Source of the DNA: Triticum aestivum
Lineage: Eukaryota > Streptophyta > Magnoliopsida > Poales > Poaceae
Length of the DNA: 64,000 nucleotides
Direction of reading: 5' to 3'
Assembly: GCF_018294505.1 (NCBI RefSeq)
Contig: NC_057802.1
Coordinates: 310,207,137-310,271,136, forward strand
Position numbers and translations under genes: made by a program. This document shows positions 22,768 to 34,414 of this stretch, piece after piece. Below the pieces are notes generated by a model that did no database searches, was not told the origin of the DNA, and was given only the letters and a program-made list of their open reading frames with translations. How positions within the stretch are numbered: position 1 is the first letter of the stretch; every line of letters begins with the position of its first letter.

Positions 22768-24269
22768 TGATGACCCACAAGTATAGGGGATCAATTGTAG
22801 CTCTTTTTGATAAGTAAGAGTGTCAAACCCAACAAGGAGCAGAAGGAAATGACAAGTGGTTTTCAGCAAGGTAATGTCTGCAAGTGCTGAAATTGTAAGT
22901 AGCAGAGTAGTTTGATAGCAAGATAATTTGTAACAACCAAGTAACGATAGTAGTAACAAAAGTGAAGCAAGGTAGCACAATCCTTTTGAGGCAAAGGACA
23001 GGCCAAAACGGTCTCTTATAATAAGCAAAGTGTTCTTGAGGGTACACGGGAATTTCATCTAGTCACTTTCACCATGTTGGTTCGATTTGTGTTCGCTACT
23101 TTGATAATTTGATATGTGGGTGGACAGGTGCTTAGGTGTTGTTCTTACTTGAACAAACCTCCTACTTATGATTAACCCTCCCGCAAGCATCAGCAACTAT
23201 GAGAAAATTATTAAGAATAAATTCTAACCATAGCATTAAACTTTTGGATCCAATCGGTCCCTTACGGAATAGCGCATAAACTGGGGTTTAAGCTTCTGTC
23301 ACTCTCGCAACCCATCATCTAATTGCTACTCCACAATGCATTCCCTTAGGCCCAAATATGGTGAAGTGTCATGTAGTCGACGTTCACATGACACCACTAA
23401 GGGAATCACAGCATACATACTATCAAAATATCGAACACATATCAAGTTCACATGATTACTTGCAACATGATTTCTCCCGTAACCTCAAGAACCAAAGTAA
23501 CTACTCACAAATGATAATCATGCTCAAGATCAGAGGGGTATTAAATAGCACATTGGATCTGAACAATCTTCCTCCAAATAAACCATATAGTAATCAACTA
23601 CAAGATGTAATCAACACTACTAGTCACCCACACGCACCAACCTATAGTTCCGGTAGCAAGATTGAACACAAGAGATGAACTAGGGTTTGAGATGAGATGG
23701 TGTTGTTGAAGATGTTGATGGAGATTGCCCTCCCCAAGATGGGAGAGTTGTTGGTGATGATGATGACGATGATTTCCCCCTCTGGGAGGGAAGTTCCCCC
23801 GGCGGAATCGCTCCGCCGGAGGGCAAAAGAACTCCAGCCCAAGTTCCGCCTCGAGACGGCGGTGCTCAGTCACGAAAGTCCTCTCCTTATTTTTTCTAGG
23901 TCAAAATGACCTATATACCAGAAGATGGGCACCGGAGGTGGGCCTAGGTGAGCACAACCCACCAAGGCGCGCGCGCCCTGGTGGGTTGTGCCCACATGGT
24001 GGGCCCCCTCTGGTAGTTATTTGCTCCAATATTCATCATATATTTGATAAAAATTCTCCGTGAAGTTTCAGCTTGTTTGGAGTTGTGCAGAATAGGTAGG
24101 CCGACGTAGCCTTTTCAGGTCCAGATTTCCGGCTGCCGGAATTCTCCCTCTTTGTGTGTACCTTGCATATTATGAGATAAAAGACATTAGAATTACTCCA
24201 AAAAGCATTATTATGGATAAAAACATCATAAATAACAGTAGGAACACATGATGCAAAATGGACGTGTCA
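22768..24269 (-). repeat. 3' LTR of element D
   Basis: Plus-strand ends TGATGACCCACAAG and GGACGTGTCA. It matches 44105-45620 and the A LTRs. The hairpin at 23937-24005 has 13-bp arms GCACAACCCACCA/TGGTGGGTTGTGC. Confidence 0.93.
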
Positions 24270-25600
24270 ACTCCCCCAAGCTTATACCTCACTTGTCCTC
24301 AAGCGAAAATCGAAATCGAAAAACATGTCCACATGCTTAGAGAGAGAGAGAGGTGTCGAAAAAACAAAATACGGACATAGAAGCATCATGTTCATTATTA
24401 TAACAACAACAAACTTAAACATAAGACTCTTATCATAGAACTTTTATCTTAGACTTCTCATGAATAAGTAACAGTTCATCACACAATCAAAGTATAAAGC
24501 AAAAACTCTATTAAAAACCAACAAACTATGTTCTCAGTCAACTTTGCAACTACAATTCATCATCTTTTCAGGAAGGGTCACATATCGGAGCCTCTTAGCA
24601 AGTCCACATACTCAACCATCATATAGTCTTCTATGATTGCTAACACTCACCGCATACACATGAGCAAAACGTTTCAACCGGATAGATATGCCCTTCGCAG
24701 AGGGAAGCAGAGGTTGCCATGCGCTTATTTGTTTGTATGCTCAACCCCTCAGTGCAAAAGAACGTCACGTTGCATTGCCCCTTGTGATAGCGACCTTTAT
24801 TATGCAGTCTGTCGCTTTTATTCTTCACCATCACAAGTTCGTCAACGCTCAATTTTCTCTTACACTAAATGATCTCACACATTTAGAAGCAATTTTATTG
24901 CCTTTTTGCACCAATAACAACTTACTTGAGGGATCTTGCTCAATCCCTAGGTAGGTGTGGTGGCCACTTGAAAATAAGATTTGGGTTTAAGGGTTTTTGG
25001 ATGCACAAGTAGTATCTCTACTTAGTGCAGAATTTTTGGCTAGCAAAGATAGGGGGCAAGCACCACATGTTAAAGGATCTATGACAATATGACTTCTATG
25101 TGAATATGAACAAACATAAATCATTAAGTTGTCTTCCTTGTCCAACGTCAACAATTTTGGCATATAATATTTTGATGGGGGCTCACAATCACAAAAGATT
25201 TCTAGGATATGTATTTATATGTGAATCTTCTCTTCCCTTATTAATTATTTCATGAGTTGCATCATTGACTAATGCTATGTTTGTCAATCTCTAATAACAT
25301 TTTCTACTTATACTTTTCCTTATGTGGTGCCATCACCTACCATAAGATTAGTATATGATCTTCTTGATTTATTTCCTTTCTTTTTATTTATATCTTTTCC
25401 TTTTATTGTAACAAGAAAGTAAAGAAAGCAAAAACTCAAACTAAACTTTATTATATATCTTGCACACGATTACTAGGATAGATCACTAAGCAAACTCTCG
25501 AAAAGAAAGGATCGAACTAAACTTTTATTCATCTAAGCAAAAGATCGAACTAAGATAAGTAAAGGCAAACGATAGTGGGATGATACGATACCGAGGCACC
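24270..25600 (-). other. Element D PPT and 3' non-coding region
   Basis: The PPT (minus AAGCTTGGGGGAGT-like) is at 24270-24283. No credible ORF follows. The conserved block 'gcccttcgcagagggaagcag' is at 24690-24710, and 'ggatgcacaagtagtatct' is near 25000. Confidence 0.75.
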
Positions 25601-25611
25601 TCCCCCAAACT
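25600..25611 (-). other. Second PPT-like tract of element D
   Basis: Minus strand AAGTTTGGGGGAGG lies just downstream of the 3' ORF, matching the position of 13643-13658 in A. Confidence 0.55.
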
Positions 25612-25709
25612 TGGCTGAAGCCAAGGGGAGTGCCCATACCCGATACTCAATTTTCCTTTGGTGATGAAGAAGAAGGTGGTGGTGGTGAAGCGATCCTGTC
25701 CTTAAGGAT

Positions 25710-26120
25710 CTAGAGATTCTCCAATCGACAGATGACGCTCCGGAGGTGGATGATGTGCTCTTGATGCAGAATATTTTCACGGGTGAGATACTTATTTTGC
25801 ACACGAACCATTTCAATGATGCGAAAGGCTTCAATCTCAGTAGGGGTAAGAAGAGCATAGTAAGGTTTAAAGATATCTTCTTCTTCCTCCTCAGCTGGCA
25901 GTGCTTGCTCGAACACTAGGGGTTGATCTACGGTAGCCTCCTTGCTCTCGTCTCCCTTGATAGCTTCTACGGGCTCTTCTCTCTTCAGCTCAATCTTCAT
26001 CAACCAAGAATCCTCTTCTATGTTGTTGGAGGAGGAAGAAGACATGATGCCTGGCTTAACAGATCTGACAAAAACAACAAGAAAAGAGAACAAAAGGTTT
26101 CTCCGCGATACGGTGGTCAA
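25710..26120 (-). CDS. Element D small 3' ORF with coiled-coil-like end
   Basis: 136 codons from 26120. A second in-frame Met at 26045 (MSSSSSNNIEED) corresponds to the MSS start in A and lies about 90 nt after a TATA box, so the shorter start is plausible. The middle is acidic (PAEEEEEDIFKPYY), and the end is amphipathic and helix-like (IIEMVRVQNKYL, HLRSVICRLENL). No membrane segment is convincing. The related A ORF is at 13193. Function unknown; it is in the env-like position. Confidence 0.5.
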   Translation of the reverse strand: MTTVSRRNLLFSFLVVFVRSVKPGIMSSSSSNNIEEDSWLMKIELKREEPVEAIKGDESKEATVDQPLVFEQALPAEEEEEDIFKPYYALLTPTEIEAFRIIEMVRVQNKYLTRENILHQEHIIHLRSVICRLENL

Positions 26121-26128
26121 TAGGTTCG

Positions 26129-26255
26129 GGGGGTATATAAAGATTTTTTATCTTCGGAGACAAGCAAACGGAAGAAAAACGGAGTCCGCAAGGTGTCCCA
26201 GGTGGGCACAACCCACCTGGACGCGCCTGACATGTCTTGTGCCCACCAGGGTACG
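26129..26255 (-). promoter_or_regulatory. Internal hairpin plus TATA box before the 3' ORF (D)
   Basis: Arms GGTGGGCACAA/TTGTGCCCACC at 26193-26250 surround a short GCGCC core. TATATA at 26134-26139 (minus) lies about 90 nt before the MSS start codon. The upstream 'ttttggaatatttag' recalls the LTR. Same order and spacing as in A. Confidence 0.45.
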
Positions 26256-26343
26256 CTTCCTGGAAGTTTCTTATTTTCCTAATTTTCTAAATATTCCAAA
26301 ACTGACAAAAAATATTTTTCCGGATTTTTTGGAGTCTGTTTAC

Positions 26344-27367
26344 TTACCGTATCACGTATCTCCTTATTTTCATGATTCTAGAGTGTTCCTGAAGGACTCT
26401 TTTATGTGTGTCTTCCGGTGTCAAAGTTTGGATAATATTACTTTCAACATTTATGGGCGTACCTGAGATATAGTGTTTTATTCGTTGCCCATTCACAACC
26501 TTCGGGTTAGTGCCTTCAGCATTATTTATTTTGATAGCTCCAGATCGATAAACCTCCTCGATAATATAGGGGCCTTCCCATTTTGAGAGGAGTTTTCCTG
26601 CAAAGAATCTGAAACAAGAGTTGTACAAAAGAACATATTCTCCAACTTTGAACTCATGCTTTTGGATTCTTTTATCATGCCATATTTTAACTTTTACTTT
26701 GAATAATTTGGCATTTTCATAAGCTTGGGTTCTCCATTCACCTAATGAGCTAATATCAAATAACCTCTTCACCGGAAAGTTTGAAATCGTAGTTGAGTTC
26801 TTTGATTGCCCAATATGCTTTATGTTCTAACTCAAGAGGCAAATGACAAGCTTTTCCATAAACCATTTTACAAGGAGACATACCCATAGGATTTTTATAT
26901 GCTTTTCTATAAGCCCAAAGTGCATCATCGAATTTTTTAGACCAATTCTTCCGGGACCTATTGACAGTCTTTTGCAAGATTAATGTCATTTCTCTATTGC
27001 TAAGTTCAACTTGACCACTAGACTGAGGATGATAGGGTGGTGCAATTCTATGGTTAACATCATACTTGGCAAGCATTTTACGGAAAGCACCATGAATAAA
27101 GTGTGAACCACCATCAGTCATTAAATATCTAGGGACTCCAAACCTTGGGAAAATAACTTCCTTAAGCATTTTAATAGAGGTGTTGTGATCAGCACTACTG
27201 GTTGGAATTGCTTCTACCCATTTAGTAACATAATCAACAGCAACCAAAATATGTGTATACCCATTAGAGGAAGGAAAAGGTCCCATGTAATCAAATCCCC
27301 AAACATCAAATGGTTCAACAACAAGTGAATAATTCATAGGCATTTCTTGAGGCCAATAAAATACCAT
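26344..27367 (-). pseudogene. Element D integrase core and C-terminal part
   Basis: The core ORF 27367-26756 retains GFDYMG, TDGGSHF and QVELSNRE, the DD35E residues. The C-terminal ORF 26772-26344 ([15 protein letters not shown]) is in another frame, with the shift near 26760. The HHCC finger upstream is damaged by a filler-type rearrangement at 27351-27377. Confidence 0.85.
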
Positions 27368-28250
27368 CTACTCCTTGGCATTCATCACAAGATAAGACGA
27401 ACTTACGGGCATCCTTGAAAAGAGTAGGCCAATAAAATCCAGATTGCAATACCTTGTGAGCAGTTCTATCTCCAGCATGATGCTCTCCATAAGCTTCAGA
27501 GTGACATTTCCGTAGGATTTGTCCCTGTTCATGCTCAGGTACACAACATCTAATAATACCATCTACTCCTTGTTTATAAAGATGTGGGTCATCCCAAAAG
27601 TAGTGTCTTAAATCATAGAAGATTTTTTTCTTTTATTGATATGTAGAGCTAGGTGGTAAATATTTAGCAACAATGTAATTAACATAGTCAGCATACCAAG
27701 GAGTATTATGAGCAACATTTATTGTAGCTAACTGCTCATCAGGAAAACTATCATCAATAGGTAGTGGGTCATCAAGCACATTTTCAAGCCTAGACAAGTT
27801 ATCAGCTACGGGGTTCTCAACTCCTTTTCTATCAGTGATATGTAAATCAAATTCTTGTAGCAAGAGAACCCATCGAATAAGTCTAGGTTTAGCATCTTTC
27901 TTTTCCATAAGATATTTAATAGCAGCATGATCGGTGTGAACAATTACTTTTGAATCAACAACATAAGATCTAAATTTATCACAACAAACACCACTGCTAA
28001 GAATTCTTTTTCAGTAGTTGCATAATTTCTTTGAGCACTTTCTAGAGTTTTACTAGCATAATGAATAACATTCAGTTTCTTATCAACTCTTTGTCCTAGA
28101 ACATCACCAACAACATAATCACTAGCATCACACATAATTTCAAAAGGCAAGTTCCAACCAGGTGGTTGAAGAATAGGTGCAGAAATTAAGGCTTCCTTGA
28201 GTGTTTTGAAGGCTTCTAAACAATCATCATAAAAACAAAAGGACATCCTT
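27368..28250 (-). pseudogene. Element D RNase H and integrase finger region
   Basis: The RNase H part is at 28246-27944 ([23 protein letters not shown]) and 27908-27633 ([20 protein letters not shown]) in different frames. The finger region follows at 27562-27378, readable only with frame changes. Homologous to residues 1-280 of 11038-12867. Confidence 0.8.
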
Positions 28251-29422
28251 TTGCAAAAGATTCGTAAGAGGCCTAGAAATTTTAGAAAAGTCTTTGATAA
28301 ATCTCCTATAGAAACCAGAATGACCTAGGAAACTATGAATACCTTTGATATCTTTAGGACATGGCATTTTCTCAATTGCATCAACCTTAGCTTTGTCCAC
28401 TTCAATACCTCTTTCAGAAAATTTATGACCCAAGACAATGCCTTCATTAACCATAAAGTGGCACTTCTCCCAATTCAAGACAAGATTTGTTTGCTCGCAT
28501 CTCTGCAAAACTCGATCAAGATTGCTTAAACAATCATCAAAAGACTTCCCATAAACAGAGAAGTCATGCATGAAAACCTCAACAATCTTTTCACAAAAGT
28601 CAGAGAATATAGCAGTCATACATCTTTGAAAGGTAGCAGGTGCATTGCATAAACCAAAAGGCATACATCTATAAGCATAAGTCCCAAAGGGACAAGTGAA
28701 GTGGTCTTTTCTTAATCAGGTTGAGAAACAGGTATTTGTGAAAAACCAGAATATCCATCAAGGAAGCAAAAATGTGTGTGCTTAGATAATCTTTCTAGCA
28801 TTTGATCAATAGAAGGCAGAGGGTAATGATCTTTTCTAGTTGCTTTGTTTAATTTTCTAAAATCAGTTACCATTCTATAGCCTGTAACAGTTCTTTGTGG
28901 AATGAGTTCATTTTTATCATTAGGAACAACAGTAATACCTCCTTTATTAGGGACACAATGAACATGACTTACCCATCTACTATTAGCTATAGAATAGATT
29001 ATAGCTGCTTCCAGAAGTTTTAAGATTTCCGTTCTTACCACTTCCTTCATTTTTGGATTTAACCGACGTTGGTGGTCAACAACGGGTTTAGCATCAGGTT
29101 CCGTATTAATCTTATGCTGACATAGAGTGGGACTAATGCCCTTTAAATCATCAAGAGTATATCCAACAGCAGCTCGATGCTTCCTTAGAACTTTCAATAA
29201 TCTTTCTTCTTCATGTTCTGAAAGGTTAGCACTAATAATAACATGATATATCTTCTTTTCATCAAGATAAGCATATTTCAAAGTGTCTGGCAATTGTTTT
29301 AATTCAAACACAGGATCACCTTTAGGTGGAGGAGGACCTCCTAGAGTTTCAATAGGCAAATTGTGTTTAAGCAGAGGACGTTGTTCAAAGAAAATCTTAT
29401 CTATTTCATTTCTTTCATGCAT
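28227..29422 (-). pseudogene. Element D reverse transcriptase, broken
   Basis: 29422-28712 holds the N-terminal RT motifs up to GFSQIPV, then meets a stop. 28664-28227 resumes at [13 protein letters not shown] in another frame after a one-base loss near 28690. The catalytic box reads FMHDF where A has FMDDF, so the first Asp of the pair is lost. It is inactive by both frame and active site. Confidence 0.85.
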
Positions 29423-29868
29423 ATGTAAATCAAATCATTTTCATGGTCTAGCAAATATTGTTCTAAAGGATCAGTAGGTGGTACAACAATAGAAGCAAGA
29501 CCAATTATTTCATCCTTCCTAGGCAATTATTTTTCATGAAGCTTTCTACTAAACTTGGAAAAATTAAACTCATGAGACTCATCACCAAAGCTAACACCGA
29601 GTTTGTTTCTCATAATCTATTTTAGCATTAACGGTGTTCAAGAAAGGTCCACCAAAGATAACGGGACAAAAGTCATCTTGTGGGGAACCAAGAACAAGAA
29701 AATTTGTAGGGTATTTCATTTTCCCACACAAGACTTCAACATCTCTAACAATCCCAATTGGTGAAATAGTGTCTCTATTAGCAAGTTTAATAGTAACATC
29801 TATGTCGTCTATCTCTGCGGGTGCTTTGTCATTCCTCATTTCTTGATATAAGGTGTAAGGAATAGCAC
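29423..29868 (-). pseudogene. Element D protease C-terminal part and linker
   Basis: The minus frame (SAIPYTLYQEM, then VIFGGPFLNTVNAKIDYE) matches A residues 410-500. GRPF has become GGPF. A frame break lies near 29600. The N-terminal part with CDIGAS lies across element C, at 41068 onward. Confidence 0.75.
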
Positions 29869-29873
29869 TTACG

Positions 29874-31277
29874 TGATAACCCACAAGTATAGGGGATCGC
29901 AACAGTTTTCGAAGGTAGAGTATTCAACCCAAATTTATTGATTCGGCACAAGGGGAGCCAAAGAATATTCTCAAGTATTAGCAGTTGAGTTGTCAATTCA
30001 ACCACACCTGGATAACTTAGTATCTGCAGCAAAGTATTTAGTAGCAAAGTAGTATGATAGTAAGGGTAACGGTAGCAAAAGTAATATTTTTGGGTTTTGC
30101 AGTGATTGTAACAGTAGCAACGGTAAAGTAAATAAGCGAAGAACAATATGTGAAAAGCTCGTAGGCATTGGATCGGTGATGGAGAATTATGCCGGATGCG
30201 GTTCATCATGTAACAGTCATAACATAGGTTGACACAGAACTAGCTCCAATTCATCAATGTAATGTAGGCATGTATTCCGAATATAGTCATACGTGCTTAT
30301 GGAAAAGAACTTGCATGACATCTTTTGTCCTACCCTCCTGTGGCAGCGCGGTCCTAGCGGAAACTAAGGGATATTAAGGCCTCCTTTTAATAGAGTACCG
30401 GACCAAAGCATTAACACATAGTGAATACATGAACTCCTCAAACTACGGTCATCACCGGGAGTGGTCCCGATTATTGTCACTTCGGGGTTGCCGGATCATA
30501 ACACATAGTAGGTGACTATAGACTTGCAAGATAGGATCAAGAACTCACATATATTCATGAAAACATAATAGGTTCAGATCTGAAATCATGGCACTCGGGC
30601 CCTAGTGACAAGCATTAAGCATAGAAAAGTCATAGCAACATCAGTCTCAGAACATAGTGGATACTAGGGATCAAACCCTAACAAAACTAACTCGATTACA
30701 TGATAAATCTCATCCAACCCATCACCGTCCAGCAAGCCTATGATGGAATTACTCACGCATGACGGTGAGCATCATAAAAATGGTGATGGAGGAAGGTTGA
30801 TGATGACGACGCGATGGATTCCCCTCTCCGGAGCCCCGAACGGACTCCAGATCAGCCCTCCCGAGAGAGTTTAGGGCTTGGCGGCGGCTCCGTATCGTAA
30901 AACATGATGAATCTTTTTCTCCGATTTTTTTCTCCCCGAACACGAATATATGGAGTTGGAGTTGAGGTCGGTGGAGCTCCAGGGGGCCCGCGAGGCAGGG
31001 GACGCGCCCAGGGGGGCAGGCGCGCCCCCCACCCTCGTGGAAAGGGTGTGGGCCCCCTGGCCTTGATTCTTTTGCCAGTATTTTTCATTATTTCCAAAAA
31101 TAATCTCCGTGAAGTTTCAGGTCATTCCGAGAACTTTTGTTTCTGCACAAAGATAACACCATGGCAATTCTGCTGAAAACAGCGTCAGTCCGGGTTAGTT
31201 CCATTCAAATCATGCAAGTTAGAGTCAAAAACAATGGCAAAAGTGTTTGGAAAAGTAGATACGACGGAGACGTATCA
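29874..31277 (-). repeat. 3' LTR of element C
   Basis: 1404 bp, plus-strand ends TGATAACCCACAAG and GGAGACGTATCA. Hairpin at 30983-31050. Confidence 0.92.
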
Positions 31278-33316
31278 ACTCCCCCAAGCTTAAACCTTTG
31301 CTTGTCCTCAAGCAATTCAGTTGACAAACTGAAAGTGATAAAGAAAAACTTTTACAAACTCTGTTTGCTCTTGTTGTTGTAAATATGTAAAGCCAACATT
31401 CAAGTTTTCAGCAAAGATTATGAACTAACCATATTCACAATAACTCTTAGGTCTCATGTTTACTCATATCAATGGCATAATCAACTAGCGAGCAATAATA
31501 ATAAATCTCGGATGACAACACTTTCTCAAAACAATCATAATATGATATAACAAGATGGTATCTCGCTAGCCCTTTCTGAGACCGCAAAACATAAATGCAG
31601 AGCACCTTTAAAGATCAAGGACTGACTAAACATTGTAATTCATGGTAAAAGAGATCCAGTCATAGTCATACCCAATATAAATTAACAGTAATGGATGCAA
31701 ATGACAGCGATGCTCTCCAGCTGGTGCTTTTTAATAAGAGGGTGATGACTCAACATAAAAGTAAATAGATAGGCCCTTCGCAGAGGGAAGCAGGGATTTG
31801 TAGAGGTGCCAGAGCTCGATTTTGAAATAGAGATAAATAATATTTTGAGCGGCATACTTTCATTGTCAACATAACAACCAAGAGATGGCGATATCTTCCA
31901 TGCTACACACATTATAGGCGGTTCCCAAACATAATGGTAAAGTTTTTACTCCCCCTCCACCAACAAGCATCAATCCATGGCTTGCTCGAAACAACGAGTG
32001 CCTCCAACTAACAACAGTCCCGGGGGAGTTTTGTTTGCAATTATTTTGATTTGATTTGCATAAAGCACGGGACTGGGCATCCCGGTGACCAGCCATTTTC
32101 TCGTGAGTGAGGAGCGGAGTCCACTCCTCTTGAGAATAACCCGCCTAATATGGAAGATACGGACAACCCTAGTTGATACATGATCTATTCGAGCATACAA
32201 AACAGAATTTCATTTGAAGGTTTAGAGTCTGGCACATACAAATTTACTTGGAACGGCAGGTAGATACCGCATATAGGAAGGTATGGTGGACTCATATGGC
32301 ATAACTTTGGGGTTTAAGGAATTGGATGCACAAGCAGTATTCCCGCTTAGTACAAGTGAAGGCTAGAAAAAGACTGGGAAGCGACCAACTAGAGAGCAAC
32401 AACAGTCATGAACCTGCATTAAAATTAATAAATATTGAGTGCAAGCATGAGTAGGATATAATCTACCATGAACATAAATATCATGGGGGCTATGTTGATT
32501 TGTTTCAACTACATGTGTGACCATGTGCCAAGTCAAGTCACTTAAATCATTCAAAGGAGGATACCACCCCATCATACCCCATCACAACCATTTTAATAGC
32601 ATGTTGGCATGCAAGGTAAACCATTATAAACTCCTAGCTAATTAAGCATGGCATAAGCAACTATAATATCTAATTGTCATTGCAAACATGTTTATTCATA
32701 ATAGGCTGAATCCGGAACGATGAACTAATCGTATTTACAAAAACAAGAGAGGTCGAGTTCATACCAGCTTCTCTCATCTCAATCAGTCCATCATATATCA
32801 TCATAATTGCCTTTCACTTGCATGACCGAATGATGTGAATAATAATAATAGTGCACGTGCATTGGACTAAGCTGGAATCTGTGAGCATTCAATAAACAGG
32901 AGAAGACAAGACAATATGGGCTCTTGGTTAAATCAACAATAAGGTATATAAGAGCCACTTCAACAATTTTATCATGGTCTTCTCCTATCGACCCTCAAAG
33001 AAAAGAAATAAAAACTATTTACACGGGAGAGCTCCCAACAAGCAAAAGAAGAAGAGGAAATCTTTTTGGGTTTTCTTTTAATTATTACTACTACAACAAG
33101 AAAAGTAAACTAGCTAAGGCTTCTACTAGTTTTTTTGTTTTTCTTAAGGTTTTTCAAACATACAAGAAGAAAGCAGGAAAAAGGAAAATAAACTAGCATG
33201 GATATTACAGTGAAAAAGTATGAGCACCGACAACTAGCAATGATTGTGTGAACATAAATGTAATGTCGGCGAGAGATACGTACTCCCCCAAGCTTAGGCT
33301 TTTGGACTAAGTTGGT
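31278..33316 (-). other. Element C PPT and 3' non-coding region
   Basis: PPT at 31278-31291 (minus AAGCTTGGGGGAGT). Two kb without a credible ORF follow, collinear with E. The conserved block 'aggcccttcgcagagggaagcag' is at 31772-31794, and a second PPT-like tract at 33282-33296 lies just past the ORF. Confidence 0.75.
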
Positions 33317-34414
33317 CTATTGCCACGGCTGGCCTGGCGGATATCCAAAATTGTAGTTGGGGTCGTACTGAGAAGAAGCGTCGGACTGCCACTGGTTGGC
33401 AATCACCTCCGGATCCCACTGGTAATCAGACTGTCGTGGAGGATCAAATTGTGGTTCCGGCTCTGGCTCCGTAGCTGATGTAGGGTTCCGGTAGGCGTGG
33501 ATGGCCGCCAGCAGAACGAGATACTTGCCTGCAGATAAGTCAAACAGGGAAGGAGCAGGCAAGGTAATAGTCTCAGGGTGATTTTTATCAAATAATAGTT
33601 TGTACTTAAGCACCTTTTCCCTATTCTTAACAATAAAATCATGCGCTACCATACTCTTATAATCTAGATAAACAGGAGGCAACAACTTTTCTTCTTTCTC
33701 ATAATGCCTAATAGGTATGTTATAGTATGCAGCGAGGCGCGAGGCGAAGATGCCTCCCAAGATAGGGCCCTTAGTACGGTTAAGATTTAACCGCTTTGCA
33801 ACAATAGTGCCCATACTAAATGTGTCATCACGAAAGAAGGCATGGAACAAAATAATAATATCAGGGACACTCGGGTTTCCACAGTTTTCGCGACCAATTA
33901 AGCACCTACTAGCAAATATAGCAAAGTAACATAGAACAGGAAAGTGTATGCTAGTGATTCGTGCGTCCGAAACCTTCCTCGTTTCCCCTACAACAATTGT
34001 ATCAATAAACCCCTCCACATTGTTACGATGTGGTTCCTCTATGAAACCCGGAAAAGGTAACTTGCAAACCTCATAGAATTCGCGAAGGGTCATCTCCTTA
34101 TACTCATCATATAAATAAAAATCCACCGTAGGTGGTGACCTCCTAGAATGGAAATGAAAATATTGCACAAAGGTATTAGTGAGTAAGAGATACTGTTCGC
34201 GTTGGTCGCGGAGGAAGTCGGTGTGGCCTGCATTCTCAGCCAATTCATAAAAATCATCATAAATCCCGGCTGCTCTCAAGAAATCATCACAAGGCCATTC
34301 ACACGGCGGAACTTCCGCGGTGCGAGGGAGATTATACTTGGGCCTCTCTTCTTCTTCACTTTGCTTTTCCTTCGAGCTTCGGCTCGACGAGCCCCTCAAA
34401 AATCTCTTCATCAT
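33317..34414 (-). CDS. Element C Athila-ORF1-like 3' ORF, 365 aa
   Basis: Intact from MMKRFLRGSSS to a Pro/Gln-rich end (YDPNYNFGYPPGQPWQ). The N-terminus is basic and Ser-rich, followed by acidic SEEEERPKY. The globular middle carries TIVVGETRKVSD, SIHFPVLCYFAIF, GTIVAKRLN, LGGIFASRLAAYYNIP and LLPPVYLDY. By recall this is the Athila ORF-1-type domain (Pfam ATHILA). Its biochemical role is unknown. It is the best preserved ORF of C although gag-protease has three stops, and a hairpin module lies upstream. No transmembrane segment is seen. Confidence 0.7.
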   Translation of the reverse strand: MMKRFLRGSSSRSSKEKQSEEEERPKYNLPRTAEVPPCEWPCDDFLRAAGIYDDFYELAENAGHTDFLRDQREQYLLLTNTFVQYFHFHSRRSPPTVDFYLYDEYKEMTLREFYEVCKLPFPGFIEEPHRNNVEGFIDTIVVGETRKVSDARITSIHFPVLCYFAIFASRCLIGRENCGNPSVPDIIILFHAFFRDDTFSMGTIVAKRLNLNRTKGPILGGIFASRLAAYYNIPIRHYEKEEKLLPPVYLDYKSMVAHDFIVKNREKVLKYKLLFDKNHPETITLPAPSLFDLSAGKYLVLLAAIHAYRNPTSATEPEPEPQFDPPRQSDYQWDPEVIANQWQSDASSQYDPNYNFGYPPGQPWQ

